The notes beneath the pieces are model-generated. The model searched no databases. It was not told the DNA's origin and was given only the letters and a program-made list of their open reading frames with translations. Shown in pieces: positions 1-6,614 of a stretch of 13,048 bases of DNA (the first letter of the stretch is position 1; each line of letters opens with the position of its first letter). Origin of the DNA: Bacillota bacterium (GTDB lineage Bacteria > Bacillota > Clostridia > Christensenellales > Aristaeellaceae). The stretch is from positions 1-13,048 of the forward strand of contig JAEYQQ010000167.1 of NCBI GenBank assembly GCA_023409955.1, written 5' to 3'. The translations under genes and the position numbers were made by a program.

Positions 1-41
1 GTATTGGTCCTCCCTTGAGATCAGATTACGAATGGAATAGT

Positions 42-75
42 TCCGCACAGTATAGCACAAAAGGGGCTGTGCGGA
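42..75. repeat. Perfect 9-bp inverted repeat (hairpin) next to the REP-like units
   Basis: The arm TCCGCACAG (42-50) is exactly complementary to CTGTGCGGA (67-75), leaving a 16-base loop. No T-run follows on either strand, so it does not look like an intrinsic terminator. It lies a few bases from the REP-like units and may be part of the same inserted element, or it may belong to a gene beyond the left edge. Confidence 0.5.
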
Positions 76-80
76 TAGAT

Positions 81-210
81 AGGAGGCTTGGGTATCACGA
101 CCTCCTTCCGGCACGGCTCTGCCGCGCCACCTCCCCGTAAGGGGGAGGCTTGGGAATCTCGCCCTCCTTCCGGCACGGCTTCGCCGCGCCACCTCCCTCC
201 AGAGGGAGGC
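81..210 (-). repeat. Two tandem REP-like double-hairpin units (88-149 and 150-210)
   Basis: Two near-identical units of 62 and 61 bases sit head to tail, and AGGAGGC at 81-87 looks like the edge of a third. Each unit, read on the minus strand, holds two hairpins. The first has 7-bp arms (CCTCCCC/GGGGAGG at 130-136/142-148; CCTCCCT/AGGGAGG at 192-198/203-209). The second has 8-bp GC-rich arms (110-117/121-128 and 172-179/183-190). The copies differ by a compensatory base pair in the first hairpin (C-G against T-A) and in the loop sequences. One position in the second hairpin pairs only as G-U on the minus strand. Similar short palindromic repeats are common between genes in gut Clostridia, from memory rather than from a search. 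The open frame running through the repeats is not a credible gene. Confidence 0.75.
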
Positions 211-258
211 ATTGCTGCCGAACACGACTTTCATCTGGTATGGCTTTGATATGCCTCT

Positions 259-287
259 TTGACATTACAGGCCAAGGGTATTATGAT
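259..287 (+). promoter_or_regulatory. Sigma-A-type promoter for the GNAT-like gene at 346
   Basis: TTGACA (259-264), a 17-base spacer and TATGAT (282-287) match the vegetative consensus at 11 of 12 positions. Transcription would start near 294, giving a leader of about 50 nt. The promoter therefore rules out upstream in-frame starts for the following gene. Confidence 0.75.
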
Positions 288-299
288 GGTTAGGTGGTA

Positions 300-323
300 T
301 TGCAGCCTGCCAATTGGCTGCAA
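300..323 (+). promoter_or_regulatory. Leader hairpin upstream of the GNAT-like gene
   Basis: TTGCAGCC (300-307) pairs perfectly with GGCTGCAA (316-323) around an 8-base loop. It lies between the predicted transcription start and the ribosome binding site. No T-run follows, so mRNA stabilisation or a regulator site is more likely than termination. Confidence 0.45.
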
Positions 324-345
324 AATATCTCAAAATGGAGGAGCC

Positions 346-930
346 ATGCCGCTTACACTTACCATCACCAAAGAAATAACCCCGGAGCTGCTTCAGCAAA
401 TCGTGGAAATGGACCATGAAGCCTATCCCCCGGAGGATCAAATGACCTGGGAAAAGGCTGATATGATATATGGACTGATCAAAGATAGTTTGATACTACT
501 GTGGGATGAAGGTCAGCTGATCGGCCAATTGTCTATCTACGGCATTTCGCCTGATCTTGTCCAATTAGCCATTGAGAAGCAACAACCCATCTTCTACACA
601 GAAGAAAAAAGGCACCTGATGGCAGAAATCACCCCGCCATGCGATGCCTATATACAGAACATTATTGTAAAGCCTGCCTATATTGGCAAAGGCTACCGAA
701 AGTACCTTCTGCTTGGCTTGAAGCAGTGGCTTCAAACCCACCCGGGCATCCGCCATGTTTGGGCTGATGCCGTCAGCATGCACGGCCAGCGGTCTTTGCA
801 GGCCATCGGCCTTACACCTTCGCCAGCGCTTCATGGCTTGTGGGGCGGAGATGTTGAAACGGTTAACAAAACCCTAAGCGAACACTTGGATGGCCGGGAC
901 CTGGAAAGCAGCCTGATACAGGTGTTTTGA
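346..930 (+). CDS. GNAT-like N-acetyltransferase, 194 aa, atypical acetyl-CoA loop
   Basis: This is a small cytosolic protein with the general alpha/beta order of the GNAT fold, so it is probably an acyl-CoA-dependent N-acyltransferase of unknown substrate. The ATG at 346 follows GGAGG (337-341) and comes after the promoter at 259-287, so the upstream in-frame codons are rejected. The strand leading to the cofactor loop is visible (YIQNIIVKPAY), as is a late helix-strand segment (QRSLQAIGL) typical of motif B. The loop itself reads YIGKGYRK. The usual Q/R-x-x-G-x-G/A pattern is broken at its first position (Ile) and last position (Arg), so catalysis may be altered or absent. The gene is monocistronic and convergent with the HAD gene, only 20 bases away, with no terminator between them. 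The family assignment rests on fold-like pattern only. Confidence 0.7.
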   Translation: MPLTLTITKEITPELLQQIVEMDHEAYPPEDQMTWEKADMIYGLIKDSLILLWDEGQLIGQLSIYGISPDLVQLAIEKQQPIFYTEEKRHLMAEITPPCDAYIQNIIVKPAYIGKGYRKYLLLGLKQWLQTHPGIRHVWADAVSMHGQRSLQAIGLTPSPALHGLWGGDVETVNKTLSEHLDGRDLESSLIQVF

Positions 931-950
931 CAAGCAAAACAGAGTATCCT

Positions 951-1637
951 TCATCCCCTTTGGCACTGTACAAAGTCCACCATTTCCATCAGGCTGCGAA
1001 TTACCCATTCGCCCTGATGCTTGCTTTCACGGTCGATGAGGAATGCAGTAAAGCCCTGCTCCCGTGCAGCATCGGTGTTTACGGCATCATCATCCACAAA
1101 CAGGCTCTGCCCTGGAGTGACACCATGGGCTGCAAGGGCGGCATTGAAGATGTTGGGGCTGGGCTTGCTGGCGCCTGCAAGGGAGCTGGCAGTATAGGAT
1201 GTAAAATATGAGTCAAGGCCTACTGCCGCAAGTGTAAGTTCCAGGGAAGGGGATGTATTGCTGATAACCCCCATTTTATATCCTTGGGATTGAAAGTATG
1301 TAAGCACGCCAATGACATCAGGATACACAGACAGGCATCTCAGCCAGGTTAGCTTCAGTATTTGGGTGGCGCGCTCATCCAAATGCTCCCATAGCCCAAA
1401 CTCCTTTAGCATCAACTGATAATACCGATGAAAAAACGCGCGCTCATCCTCCACATTTTTATACCAAGGCTTTGCACCTTGGCTGGCAGCATGGAACAGC
1501 TCCAGCATCTTGTCATATCCAATGGGAAACGGCTTGCCTCCCCAGCTAATAACCAAACTGTTTAACTGCGCAATCACCATTGGGTCATTATAGGCTAATG
1601 TTCCATCACGGTCAAAGAAAACCGCCTTAAATGCCAT
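951..1637 (-). CDS. HAD-superfamily hydrolase (phosphatase-like), 228 aa
   Basis: A soluble haloacid-dehalogenase-fold hydrolase, probably a Mg2+-dependent phosphatase acting on a small phosphorylated metabolite. All four HAD motifs are visible. Motif I is FFDRDGT, with nucleophile D9 and acid/base D11. Motif II is the SNTS segment after GVI. Motif III is the lysine of GASKPSP. Motif IV is FVDDDAVN. The long insert between motifs I and II fits a helical C1 cap, as in the phosphoglycolate phosphatase/beta-phosphoglucomutase-like group. The ATG is preceded by a G-rich Shine-Dalgarno (GGGGGG, 6-base spacing). It starts 13 bases after the stop of the ZmaR-like GNAT gene and is the last gene of the kinase-led operon. 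The exact substrate cannot be read from sequence. Confidence 0.85.
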   Translation of the reverse strand: MAFKAVFFDRDGTLAYNDPMVIAQLNSLVISWGGKPFPIGYDKMLELFHAASQGAKPWYKNVEDERAFFHRYYQLMLKEFGLWEHLDERATQILKLTWLRCLSVYPDVIGVLTYFQSQGYKMGVISNTSPSLELTLAAVGLDSYFTSYTASSLAGASKPSPNIFNAALAAHGVTPGQSLFVDDDAVNTDAAREQGFTAFLIDRESKHQGEWVIRSLMEMVDFVQCQRG

Positions 1638-1650
1638 GGTCTACCCCCCA

Positions 1651-2439
1651 TCAAGTCATGAACTCCACCAGCAGCACGGGGTAATCCGCAAGCTTTTTAA
1701 ACCCTGCCCCTTCCGCCGTTTTTGCGGAGGGAATATTGTTTTTCCAGCACTCCCAATAGGGTGTCAGGCCACGCCGCCGGCATTCACCCAAAAAGCAGGC
1801 GGTCATATGGGCAGCATGCCCCTGCCGCCTATACGCCGTATCTACAGCAATGCCAATGGCACATTCGGTTTCACTGATATATTCTGCTGTACAAAATCCG
1901 CACACCTGATTATCAAGCACAAGGGCATAACCAAAGCCCATGGTGAAAAACTTTTCCACACTGCCAAGGGTGCTTTCCACTTCTTCCTGGATCATGGAAA
2001 AGTTGTTCCTCTCCCGCATTTTTGCAGTGATGAGCTGTACATCCGTATCAGCTAGCTTTGCAGCAAGGCCGGGATCAGGATGGCTGTATACACTGCGCAT
2101 GTATTCATTGACACGGTTTCCCCCAAATGCGTGGGATAGCTTATCCCGCCATGCATTATTGGGGTATATGATTTTCAGAACTCCCAGCTGCTTTTTACGT
2201 TCCGGTGTCAATAGAACATCCATGAAAAAACACACGGCCCGGTCTGCCGCGGGATGGGATGCATCCCCGCCCACAAACAGGCTATGGCCTTCCCATATCA
2301 AGCAGACATTTGGTTCCGCCTCATTGTCAGCATAAACGGATGCCGGTGCGCTGCCATAGACCATTGCCCGAAGCATGTACGAAAGCGGCGTGTAGGAAAA
2401 CAAAGCCATGACCTGCTTGGAAACAGTGGTTGGAATCAA
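1651..2439 (-). CDS. ZmaR-like GNAT acetyltransferase (GNAT_acetyltran type), 262 aa
   Basis: A predicted N-acetyltransferase of the type that includes the zwittermicin A resistance protein ZmaR. The N-terminal half (about 1-130) is a divergent domain. The C-terminal half carries a recognisable acetyl-CoA site, IAVDTAYRRQGHAAHM, with the R-R-Q-G-H-A loop, followed by the conserved WECWKNNIPSAKTAEGAGF segment, where Asn and the later helix support the fold. The start codon is TTG at 2439-2437, supported by AAGGGAGG about eight bases upstream; no ATG is better placed. It follows the nitroreductase by 62 bases and precedes the HAD gene by 13, so co-transcription is likely. ZmaR-type enzymes can inactivate amino-group antibiotics, but the substrate here is unknown and resistance is only a possibility. 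Confidence 0.8.
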   Translation of the reverse strand: MIPTTVSKQVMALFSYTPLSYMLRAMVYGSAPASVYADNEAEPNVCLIWEGHSLFVGGDASHPAADRAVCFFMDVLLTPERKKQLGVLKIIYPNNAWRDKLSHAFGGNRVNEYMRSVYSHPDPGLAAKLADTDVQLITAKMRERNNFSMIQEEVESTLGSVEKFFTMGFGYALVLDNQVCGFCTAEYISETECAIGIAVDTAYRRQGHAAHMTACFLGECRRRGLTPYWECWKNNIPSAKTAEGAGFKKLADYPVLLVEFMT

Positions 2440-2474
2440 AGAATGCCCTCCCTTATCATATTGGGTCTTAGCGC

Positions 2475-2505
2475 CTGATTTCCCCTTGCAGCAAGGGATG
2501 ATCAG
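2475..2505 (-). repeat. Bipartite hairpin at the nitroreductase stop codon
   Basis: CTGAT (2475-2479) pairs with ATCAG (2501-2505), and inside it CCCTTG (2483-2488) pairs with CAAGGG (2492-2497) around a 3-base loop. The structure spans the nitroreductase stop codon (2502-2504). There is no T-run, so it does not look like a terminator. An intercistronic processing or stability element is possible. Confidence 0.4.
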
Positions 2506-3065
2506 GGCTCAAAGCGAAGTGCAATGGTCCTTTCTGGATGTTCCCTGTTGGGATCATACCCACCCCAATATACTGCCTCCTCATTATATTGGGTGCGAGG
2601 GCGTTTTTCTTCTTTGGGGTAGCCAAACAGCACCACACTGTTGACCGATACATGATCCGGGATAGCTAGCAACGCCTTTAATGCCTCCCGATCGATATCG
2701 CCAATCCATACCGTTCCAAGCCCCATGGCACAAGCAGCCAGCAGCATATTTTCAATGGCGGCGCTGGTGTCCATGGCACCGTCGCTCTCCCAGGGGATAT
2801 AGCTGGTATTGGCGCATACCACAAAAGCAGCAGTGGCGTTGTAGTACCTGCCGTTGTTTTTGCCGATGCATGCTTTCATCTGTGACAGGCGATCAGGCTC
2901 TTGAATGATGATAAACTCCCAAGGTTGCAGGTTGCAGGCAGAAGGCGCCGCCATGGCTGCCTGAAGCATGGTGATGATCTTTTCCCGCTCCACAGGCTTT
3001 TCATCATACAGCCTGATGCTGCGGCGTTTTTCCAGTATATCCATCAAGGTTTGAAGCTGGTCCAT
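2502..3065 (-). CDS. Nitroreductase-family flavoprotein, 187 aa
   Basis: An FMN-dependent oxidoreductase of the nitroreductase fold, a soluble homodimer in the known family, that uses NAD(P)H to reduce nitroaromatics, quinones or other electrophiles. The FMN-phosphate signature RRSIRLYDEKPV lies near the N terminus (about residues 14-25). It is followed by APSACNLQPWEF (residues about 40-51) and the late glycine motif GLGTVWIG, all in the family order. The C terminus PKEEKRPRT is typical of the short clostridial members. The ATG at 3065 has an excellent AAAGGAG site. It lies 27 bases after the tandem-GNAT gene and so belongs to the kinase-led operon. The physiological substrate is unknown. 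Confidence 0.9.
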   Translation of the reverse strand: MDQLQTLMDILEKRRSIRLYDEKPVEREKIITMLQAAMAAPSACNLQPWEFIIIQEPDRLSQMKACIGKNNGRYYNATAAFVVCANTSYIPWESDGAMDTSAAIENMLLAACAMGLGTVWIGDIDREALKALLAIPDHVSVNSVVLFGYPKEEKRPRTQYNEEAVYWGGYDPNREHPERTIALRFEP

Positions 3066-3092
3066 GATTTATCTCCTTTGCTGATGGGTTAA

Positions 3093-4070
3093 TCAAATCT
3101 GATCTCTTATAAATACGCCTGAGGGAGTGACGCTAAAGTATTCCATTGCAGAAGTGATCTCAAATCCGCTAGATTGGTACAAATGCAGGGCATTGGCGTT
3201 TTCTGTCACCACCTGCAGCATCACCTCCTTTGCACAGCTTCCCTTCAGCTTCTCTACACCGGCCAGCAAAAGGGCACGGCCCAGGCCCTTTCCGCGATGC
3301 TCAGGCAAAACACCTAGGCCATATATACCGCCCAGGCCATTGATCAATTGCAGATGCACCTTGCCGATGATCTGGTCATCGATACATGCCAGGTAGATGG
3401 TCATGCCCCGCTTCTCTTCTTCTTCGGGTAATAGCAGCCCATTTTGAGATTCATCCTCTGCTGATTGCGTTTCCCCTGCGTGGGCGCTGAACTCATCTCC
3501 AAAGTAGATGGCGTTTTGCCGAGCCACCTCATATGCATCACTGTTGGATGCTTTTTTTAGTACAAGACCGGTCTCAATCCAGCCCTTATCAGAGCTGCTA
3601 TTCCCCTTGAGATACATCTCAAATTCTGTATGATGTTTTACTGCCCCTATGGATTGAACAAGCCTGCGCCCGGCTTCAGACGCTGCATCGCACAGAAGCA
3701 GCGCACTGTGACAACCCCTGCGGGTAAGCTCCGCTAGGGCTAGGCTATTGAGCATGGTAAATATGCCTTGCCTACGGTAGGAAGGATGCACCATGCCCAT
3801 TACCTCAGGGGGCGATCCAGCCCCGCCAAAGGAGCCAATGCCTATATAACCAATCAGCTGCTCTCCATCGTAGTATAGAAATTCATTGATTTCCTTCACC
3901 GCGCCTGTTAAGCCCTGACCGCTGGCTGCGCTCAGCTTATAATCCAGCTCCAGTTTTAGGCTGGTGCCATCCTGGGTTGTGCATATTTGTGCCAACTTAG
4001 AAATTTCATCATACACCAATTGATCCAAACTACCCAGTAACTTAATCCACGGCCTCATTAAAACACCCAT
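3093..4070 (-). CDS. Tandem GNAT-domain acetyltransferase, about 325 aa
   Basis: A protein with two GNAT domains in one chain, predicted to be a soluble acyltransferase. The first domain ends its core with VHPSYRRQGIFTML (about residues 98-111) and the second with LGVLPEHRGKGLGRALL near residue 260. Both loops keep the Q/R-x-x-G-x-G/A-like arrangement, although the first has Phe at the fifth loop position. The second is followed by the NANALHLYQSSGF segment that marks the end of the fold. A charged linker, rich in Glu, joins the two. ATG 4070 is chosen because AAGGA lies eight bases upstream. ATG 4091 has no good ribosome site, and ATG 4058 is the next alternative. With this start the gene overlaps the kinase gene by 29 bases, which suggests translational coupling. 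In family members one domain is often catalytically inert; the substrate is unknown. Confidence 0.82.
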   Translation of the reverse strand: MGVLMRPWIKLLGSLDQLVYDEISKLAQICTTQDGTSLKLELDYKLSAASGQGLTGAVKEINEFLYYDGEQLIGYIGIGSFGGAGSPPEVMGMVHPSYRRQGIFTMLNSLALAELTRRGCHSALLLCDAASEAGRRLVQSIGAVKHHTEFEMYLKGNSSSDKGWIETGLVLKKASNSDAYEVARQNAIYFGDEFSAHAGETQSAEDESQNGLLLPEEEEKRGMTIYLACIDDQIIGKVHLQLINGLGGIYGLGVLPEHRGKGLGRALLLAGVEKLKGSCAKEVMLQVVTENANALHLYQSSGFEITSAMEYFSVTPSGVFIRDQI

Positions 4071-6108
4071 CCCCTTGTTCCTTGATTTCATTATCCGAAG
4101 AAATTATTTCTGACAAAACTTTCCTGATTGCTGTCATATCAAGTGGCTTGGTCAAATGCATGTGAAATCCAGCCTCCTTCGCCCGGAAAATATCAACTGA
4201 ACTGGCATAGCCTACTAGCGCGATGAAGCATATAGGTTTGAGGCTGGGCTCTAGTGCCAGCTTCTGGGTCAACTGATATCCATCCATGCTGGGCATGGAG
4301 ATGTTGCAAAATATAACATCAGGCATAAATGTCTTTGCCAAGTCAGCACCCTTAAGCCCATTGGATGCATATACACAAATATGCCCATCCCTTGTCAGCA
4401 GCCTGCCCAGAAGCTTTGCATAATTCCGGCTGTCTTCAATCAGCAGTATCTTCAGTGCCTGACATGCCTTAGGATGCTTCGCTTCTTCATCCTGCGGCAT
4501 AAAAGCATCTGCAAGGGGGAGGTGTATGCAAAAGCGAGCTCCTTTTCCAAGGCCATTACTTGAGGCGCATGCATCCCCGCCATGAAGCCGGGCAATGCTT
4601 TTTACAATGGAGAGCCCCAGGCCCAGTCCGCAGTTGCTCCTGTCCACGGCGTCCTCCGCCTGCACAAAAGGAGCAAACAGTTTCGGCAAAATTGCCTCAT
4701 GAATGCCTATGCCATCATCCTCAACGGAGATAACCGCCGCATTGCCCTCTAGCACCACCGAAATGGTTGTCATTCCGTTTTCATTGGTAAACTTCTGTGC
4801 ATTGTGCAGCAGGTTGCCAATAATTTGCCGAAGGCGAATCGGATCTCCCTGTATGTATACCGGCTGGCTGCAGGGAGAGAAATGCAAACGAATGGACTTT
4901 TGATCAAATACCGGCTTAAAGTCCTCCATGACCAGGCGTACCAGGGCATTTAACTCCACAAGCTCTTGCTTTAAGCGTATCTTGTTGTTGTTGATCCTTG
5001 TCAGGTCCAGCAAATCATCCACCAGGCGGCATAACTGGCTTAATTGGCGCTTCATGATGTCAATTGCAGAGGATGCTTCCCCAAGGTCCGATGCAGATTC
5101 TATCAACTGCATCCCTACCGATAAAGCAGACAGTGGGTTTCTCAACTCATGGGAAATCGTACCCAAAAAGTGATTTTTGTTACGGTCTGCTTCTTCCAAT
5201 TCCTTCACAAGGCACAGCGCCTTTTCACGACTCTCCCGAAGTGCCAGTTCGGCATTGGCCCTTTCAACCGCGGCAAAGGCACGCTCTGCCGTTTCCTCAG
5301 CCAGCGAAATTTCCTCTGGCGTCCACCACCTGGGCGTAGAGTGGAAAACACCTAAAAAGGATACCAGCTTTCCATTTTTCATCAGTGGAACAACAATGCA
5401 TGAGACTACCTTAAACCTGGCTGCCATATCCCGCTCATACACCTCAAAGCGCGTATCGGTTACCGCATCGTACACCACGCATAAATGCCCTTTTAGGCAC
5501 TCTACAGCATTCTTGCCCAGAGACTGGATTGGCACCAAGCCGGTGGGCGCCACATCATCCATTGAGCGAAATGCACCTTGCAGCGAAAAGTAAGCCACGC
5601 CATCCATCTCCATAATATCGCAGCAAACCACCCAGCTCACCCCAAGCTGCATGCCCAGGGATTGAGCGGCTGCCTCCTGTATGTCCAATGGATCGGTCAT
5701 GCTCCGAATGGTATCACAAAGACTTAGCAGAAATGACTTCCTGTCCAGTAAATAGCTGAACACGTCCCCTACCCTAATAGCTTTACCCGAATGGTACAAG
5801 TAGACATAAATGCCATTAGAAGATGGTATGACCAGGCTGCCTGCAGGCCAGTCCATCGCTTGGGCTGGCATAGGAATATACTGTGTGGTATGGAAGTCCA
5901 TGGCCTTTCGGTATGCACGTTCAACAGGTGTACCAATAATACCCGGCATGACATCCCAAAAAACCTTTCCCATCAGCGCATGCGGAGGCCTGCCCAAATA
6001 TGCGGCCGCTTGATAATTGATGTATGTAAAGCGCCACTGCAAATCCAACGAAAAATAACCATGTGGCATATTTGACATGATGCGGCTCTCCATCAAGCCC
6101 TGTTCCAT
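4042..6108 (-). CDS. Soluble PAS-GAF hybrid histidine kinase with degenerate receiver, 688 aa
   Basis: A cytosolic sensor kinase; no membrane segment is visible. In order it has an N-terminal PAS-like domain (about 10-115), a GAF domain (about 135-290), a short helical linker, HisKA, HATPase_c and a receiver domain (about 553-675). The phospho-acceptor is His320 in FLGTISHELRNP. The ATPase N-box Asn432/Asn436 (GNLLHNAQKF), the G1 box DDGIG and the G2 box GLGLGLS are intact, so the kinase half should be active. In the receiver, the acidic pair Glu558/Asp559 and Lys654 are present. The phospho-acceptor position is Asn602 (FCNISMPSMDG) and the switch Thr/Ser is Val632 (ALVGYA). ATG 6108 is chosen because GGAGG (6117-6121) sits eight bases upstream; the ATG at 6123 has only a poorly spaced site. 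It heads a five-gene operon behind the promoter at 6396-6424. No separate response regulator lies in the window. Confidence 0.9.
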   Translation of the reverse strand: MEQGLMESRIMSNMPHGYFSLDLQWRFTYINYQAAAYLGRPPHALMGKVFWDVMPGIIGTPVERAYRKAMDFHTTQYIPMPAQAMDWPAGSLVIPSSNGIYVYLYHSGKAIRVGDVFSYLLDRKSFLLSLCDTIRSMTDPLDIQEAAAQSLGMQLGVSWVVCCDIMEMDGVAYFSLQGAFRSMDDVAPTGLVPIQSLGKNAVECLKGHLCVVYDAVTDTRFEVYERDMAARFKVVSCIVVPLMKNGKLVSFLGVFHSTPRWWTPEEISLAEETAERAFAAVERANAELALRESREKALCLVKELEEADRNKNHFLGTISHELRNPLSALSVGMQLIESASDLGEASSAIDIMKRQLSQLCRLVDDLLDLTRINNNKIRLKQELVELNALVRLVMEDFKPVFDQKSIRLHFSPCSQPVYIQGDPIRLRQIIGNLLHNAQKFTNENGMTTISVVLEGNAAVISVEDDGIGIHEAILPKLFAPFVQAEDAVDRSNCGLGLGLSIVKSIARLHGGDACASSNGLGKGARFCIHLPLADAFMPQDEEAKHPKACQALKILLIEDSRNYAKLLGRLLTRDGHICVYASNGLKGADLAKTFMPDVIFCNISMPSMDGYQLTQKLALEPSLKPICFIALVGYASSVDIFRAKEAGFHMHLTKPLDMTAIRKVLSEIISSDNEIKEQGDGCFNEAVD

Positions 6109-6116
6109 ACCGCTGT

Positions 6117-6121
6117 CCTCC
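6117..6121 (-). promoter_or_regulatory. Ribosome binding site that decides the kinase start
   Basis: GGAGG with an 8-base spacer precedes ATG 6108. It overlaps the in-frame ATG at 6123, which therefore seems not to be the start, as that codon has only AAGG three bases away. Confidence 0.6.
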
Positions 6122-6233
6122 ATCGCCTTAAGCCGACGTTCTTATGTTTTTTCATTTACAAAAAAGCATCATCAGCCTTAACAAATCATCACAAATGCCT
6201 GGCTTGAATGCCTATATCTGCAGATGCAAAATC

Positions 6234-6295
6234 CGGCAGTATGTATTTCATCGTGACCGTTGACAAGCTCTATTGCTGACCGATCAACACTGCCG
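6234..6295 (-). promoter_or_regulatory. Long-range stem in the kinase leader
   Basis: On the minus strand CGGCAGT (6295-6289) pairs perfectly with ACTGCCG (6240-6234). Immediately inside the left arm, GTTGA can pair with TCAAC, extending the fold. It lies in the roughly 280-nt untranslated leader of the kinase operon. Further downstream, AGGCAT can pair with ATGCTT just before a run of six T (6160-6165). This could be a cis-regulatory RNA or chance; I could not match it to any riboswitch class I know. Confidence 0.35.
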
Positions 6296-6395
6296 AATTT
6301 ATTAAGAAAGCATCAAGATCATATTAAATTTGCTTTACACATAAACCCATGCGATATCATACAATGGAAATGTTGTTAAAATATTACATATCGCA

Positions 6396-6424
6396 ATAGT
6401 ATACGTTTCTACATATTTTGTCAA
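6396..6424 (-). promoter_or_regulatory. Sigma-A-type promoter of the kinase-led operon
   Basis: On the minus strand TTGACA (6424-6419), a 17-base spacer and TACTAT (6401-6396) match the vegetative consensus at 11 of 12 positions. Transcription would start near 6389, about 280 bases before the chosen kinase start, leaving a long leader. Confidence 0.75.
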
Positions 6425-6584
6425 GCACTTATGCGTTTTTTATTGTAACTTACTCCCTAGTATAGCTATGGAGCCGGGATGCAAGGCGGCGAAATAGGCA
6501 AGGGTCGAAGGTTTTAGCATAGAATTTGTCTTCATTGCTAACCACATTATCAGATGCAGGCACCTTGGTATCCCCTTATGGTTT
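6425..6584. other. Intergenic stretch without a recognisable gene
   Basis: Together with the leader at 6109-6395 this forms nearly 500 bases without a gene between the HD-domain gene and the kinase. Only the promoter and the leader stems were recognised. The part around 6466-6522 is richer in G and A, begins with CTATG and ends with CATAG, and has short GCCG/CGGC arms, but no known RNA family was identified. No clear terminator for the HD-led operon was found here. Confidence 0.4.
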
Positions 6585-6614
6585 TTGGATGGGACTTCTT
6601 CCTTACCCATCCAA
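6585..6614 (-). repeat. 9-bp hairpin straddling the HD-gene stop codon
   Basis: TTGGATGGG (6585-6593) pairs perfectly with CCCATCCAA (6606-6614), with the stop codon (6603-6605) inside the 12-base loop. In the minus-strand transcript it is followed by A residues, not U, so it is not a standard intrinsic terminator. It may mark the 3' end of the mRNA or be a stability element. Confidence 0.4.

Noticed and set aside
21..212. Open frame of 63 codons on the minus strand through the left-edge repeats
   Set aside because: It is made almost wholly of the repeat units, with low-complexity Gly/Arg/Pro-rich translation and no fitting ribosome site.
259..345. N-terminal extension of the GNAT-like gene to 259
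   Set aside because: The extension covers a strong promoter and a leader hairpin and lacks a ribosome site; ATG 346 follows GGAGG.
6430..6540. Cyclic-di-GMP or other known riboswitch in the GA-rich block
   Set aside because: By-eye comparison with the consensus cores of c-di-GMP, glycine, TPP, cobalamin and ykkC-type riboswitches showed no match.
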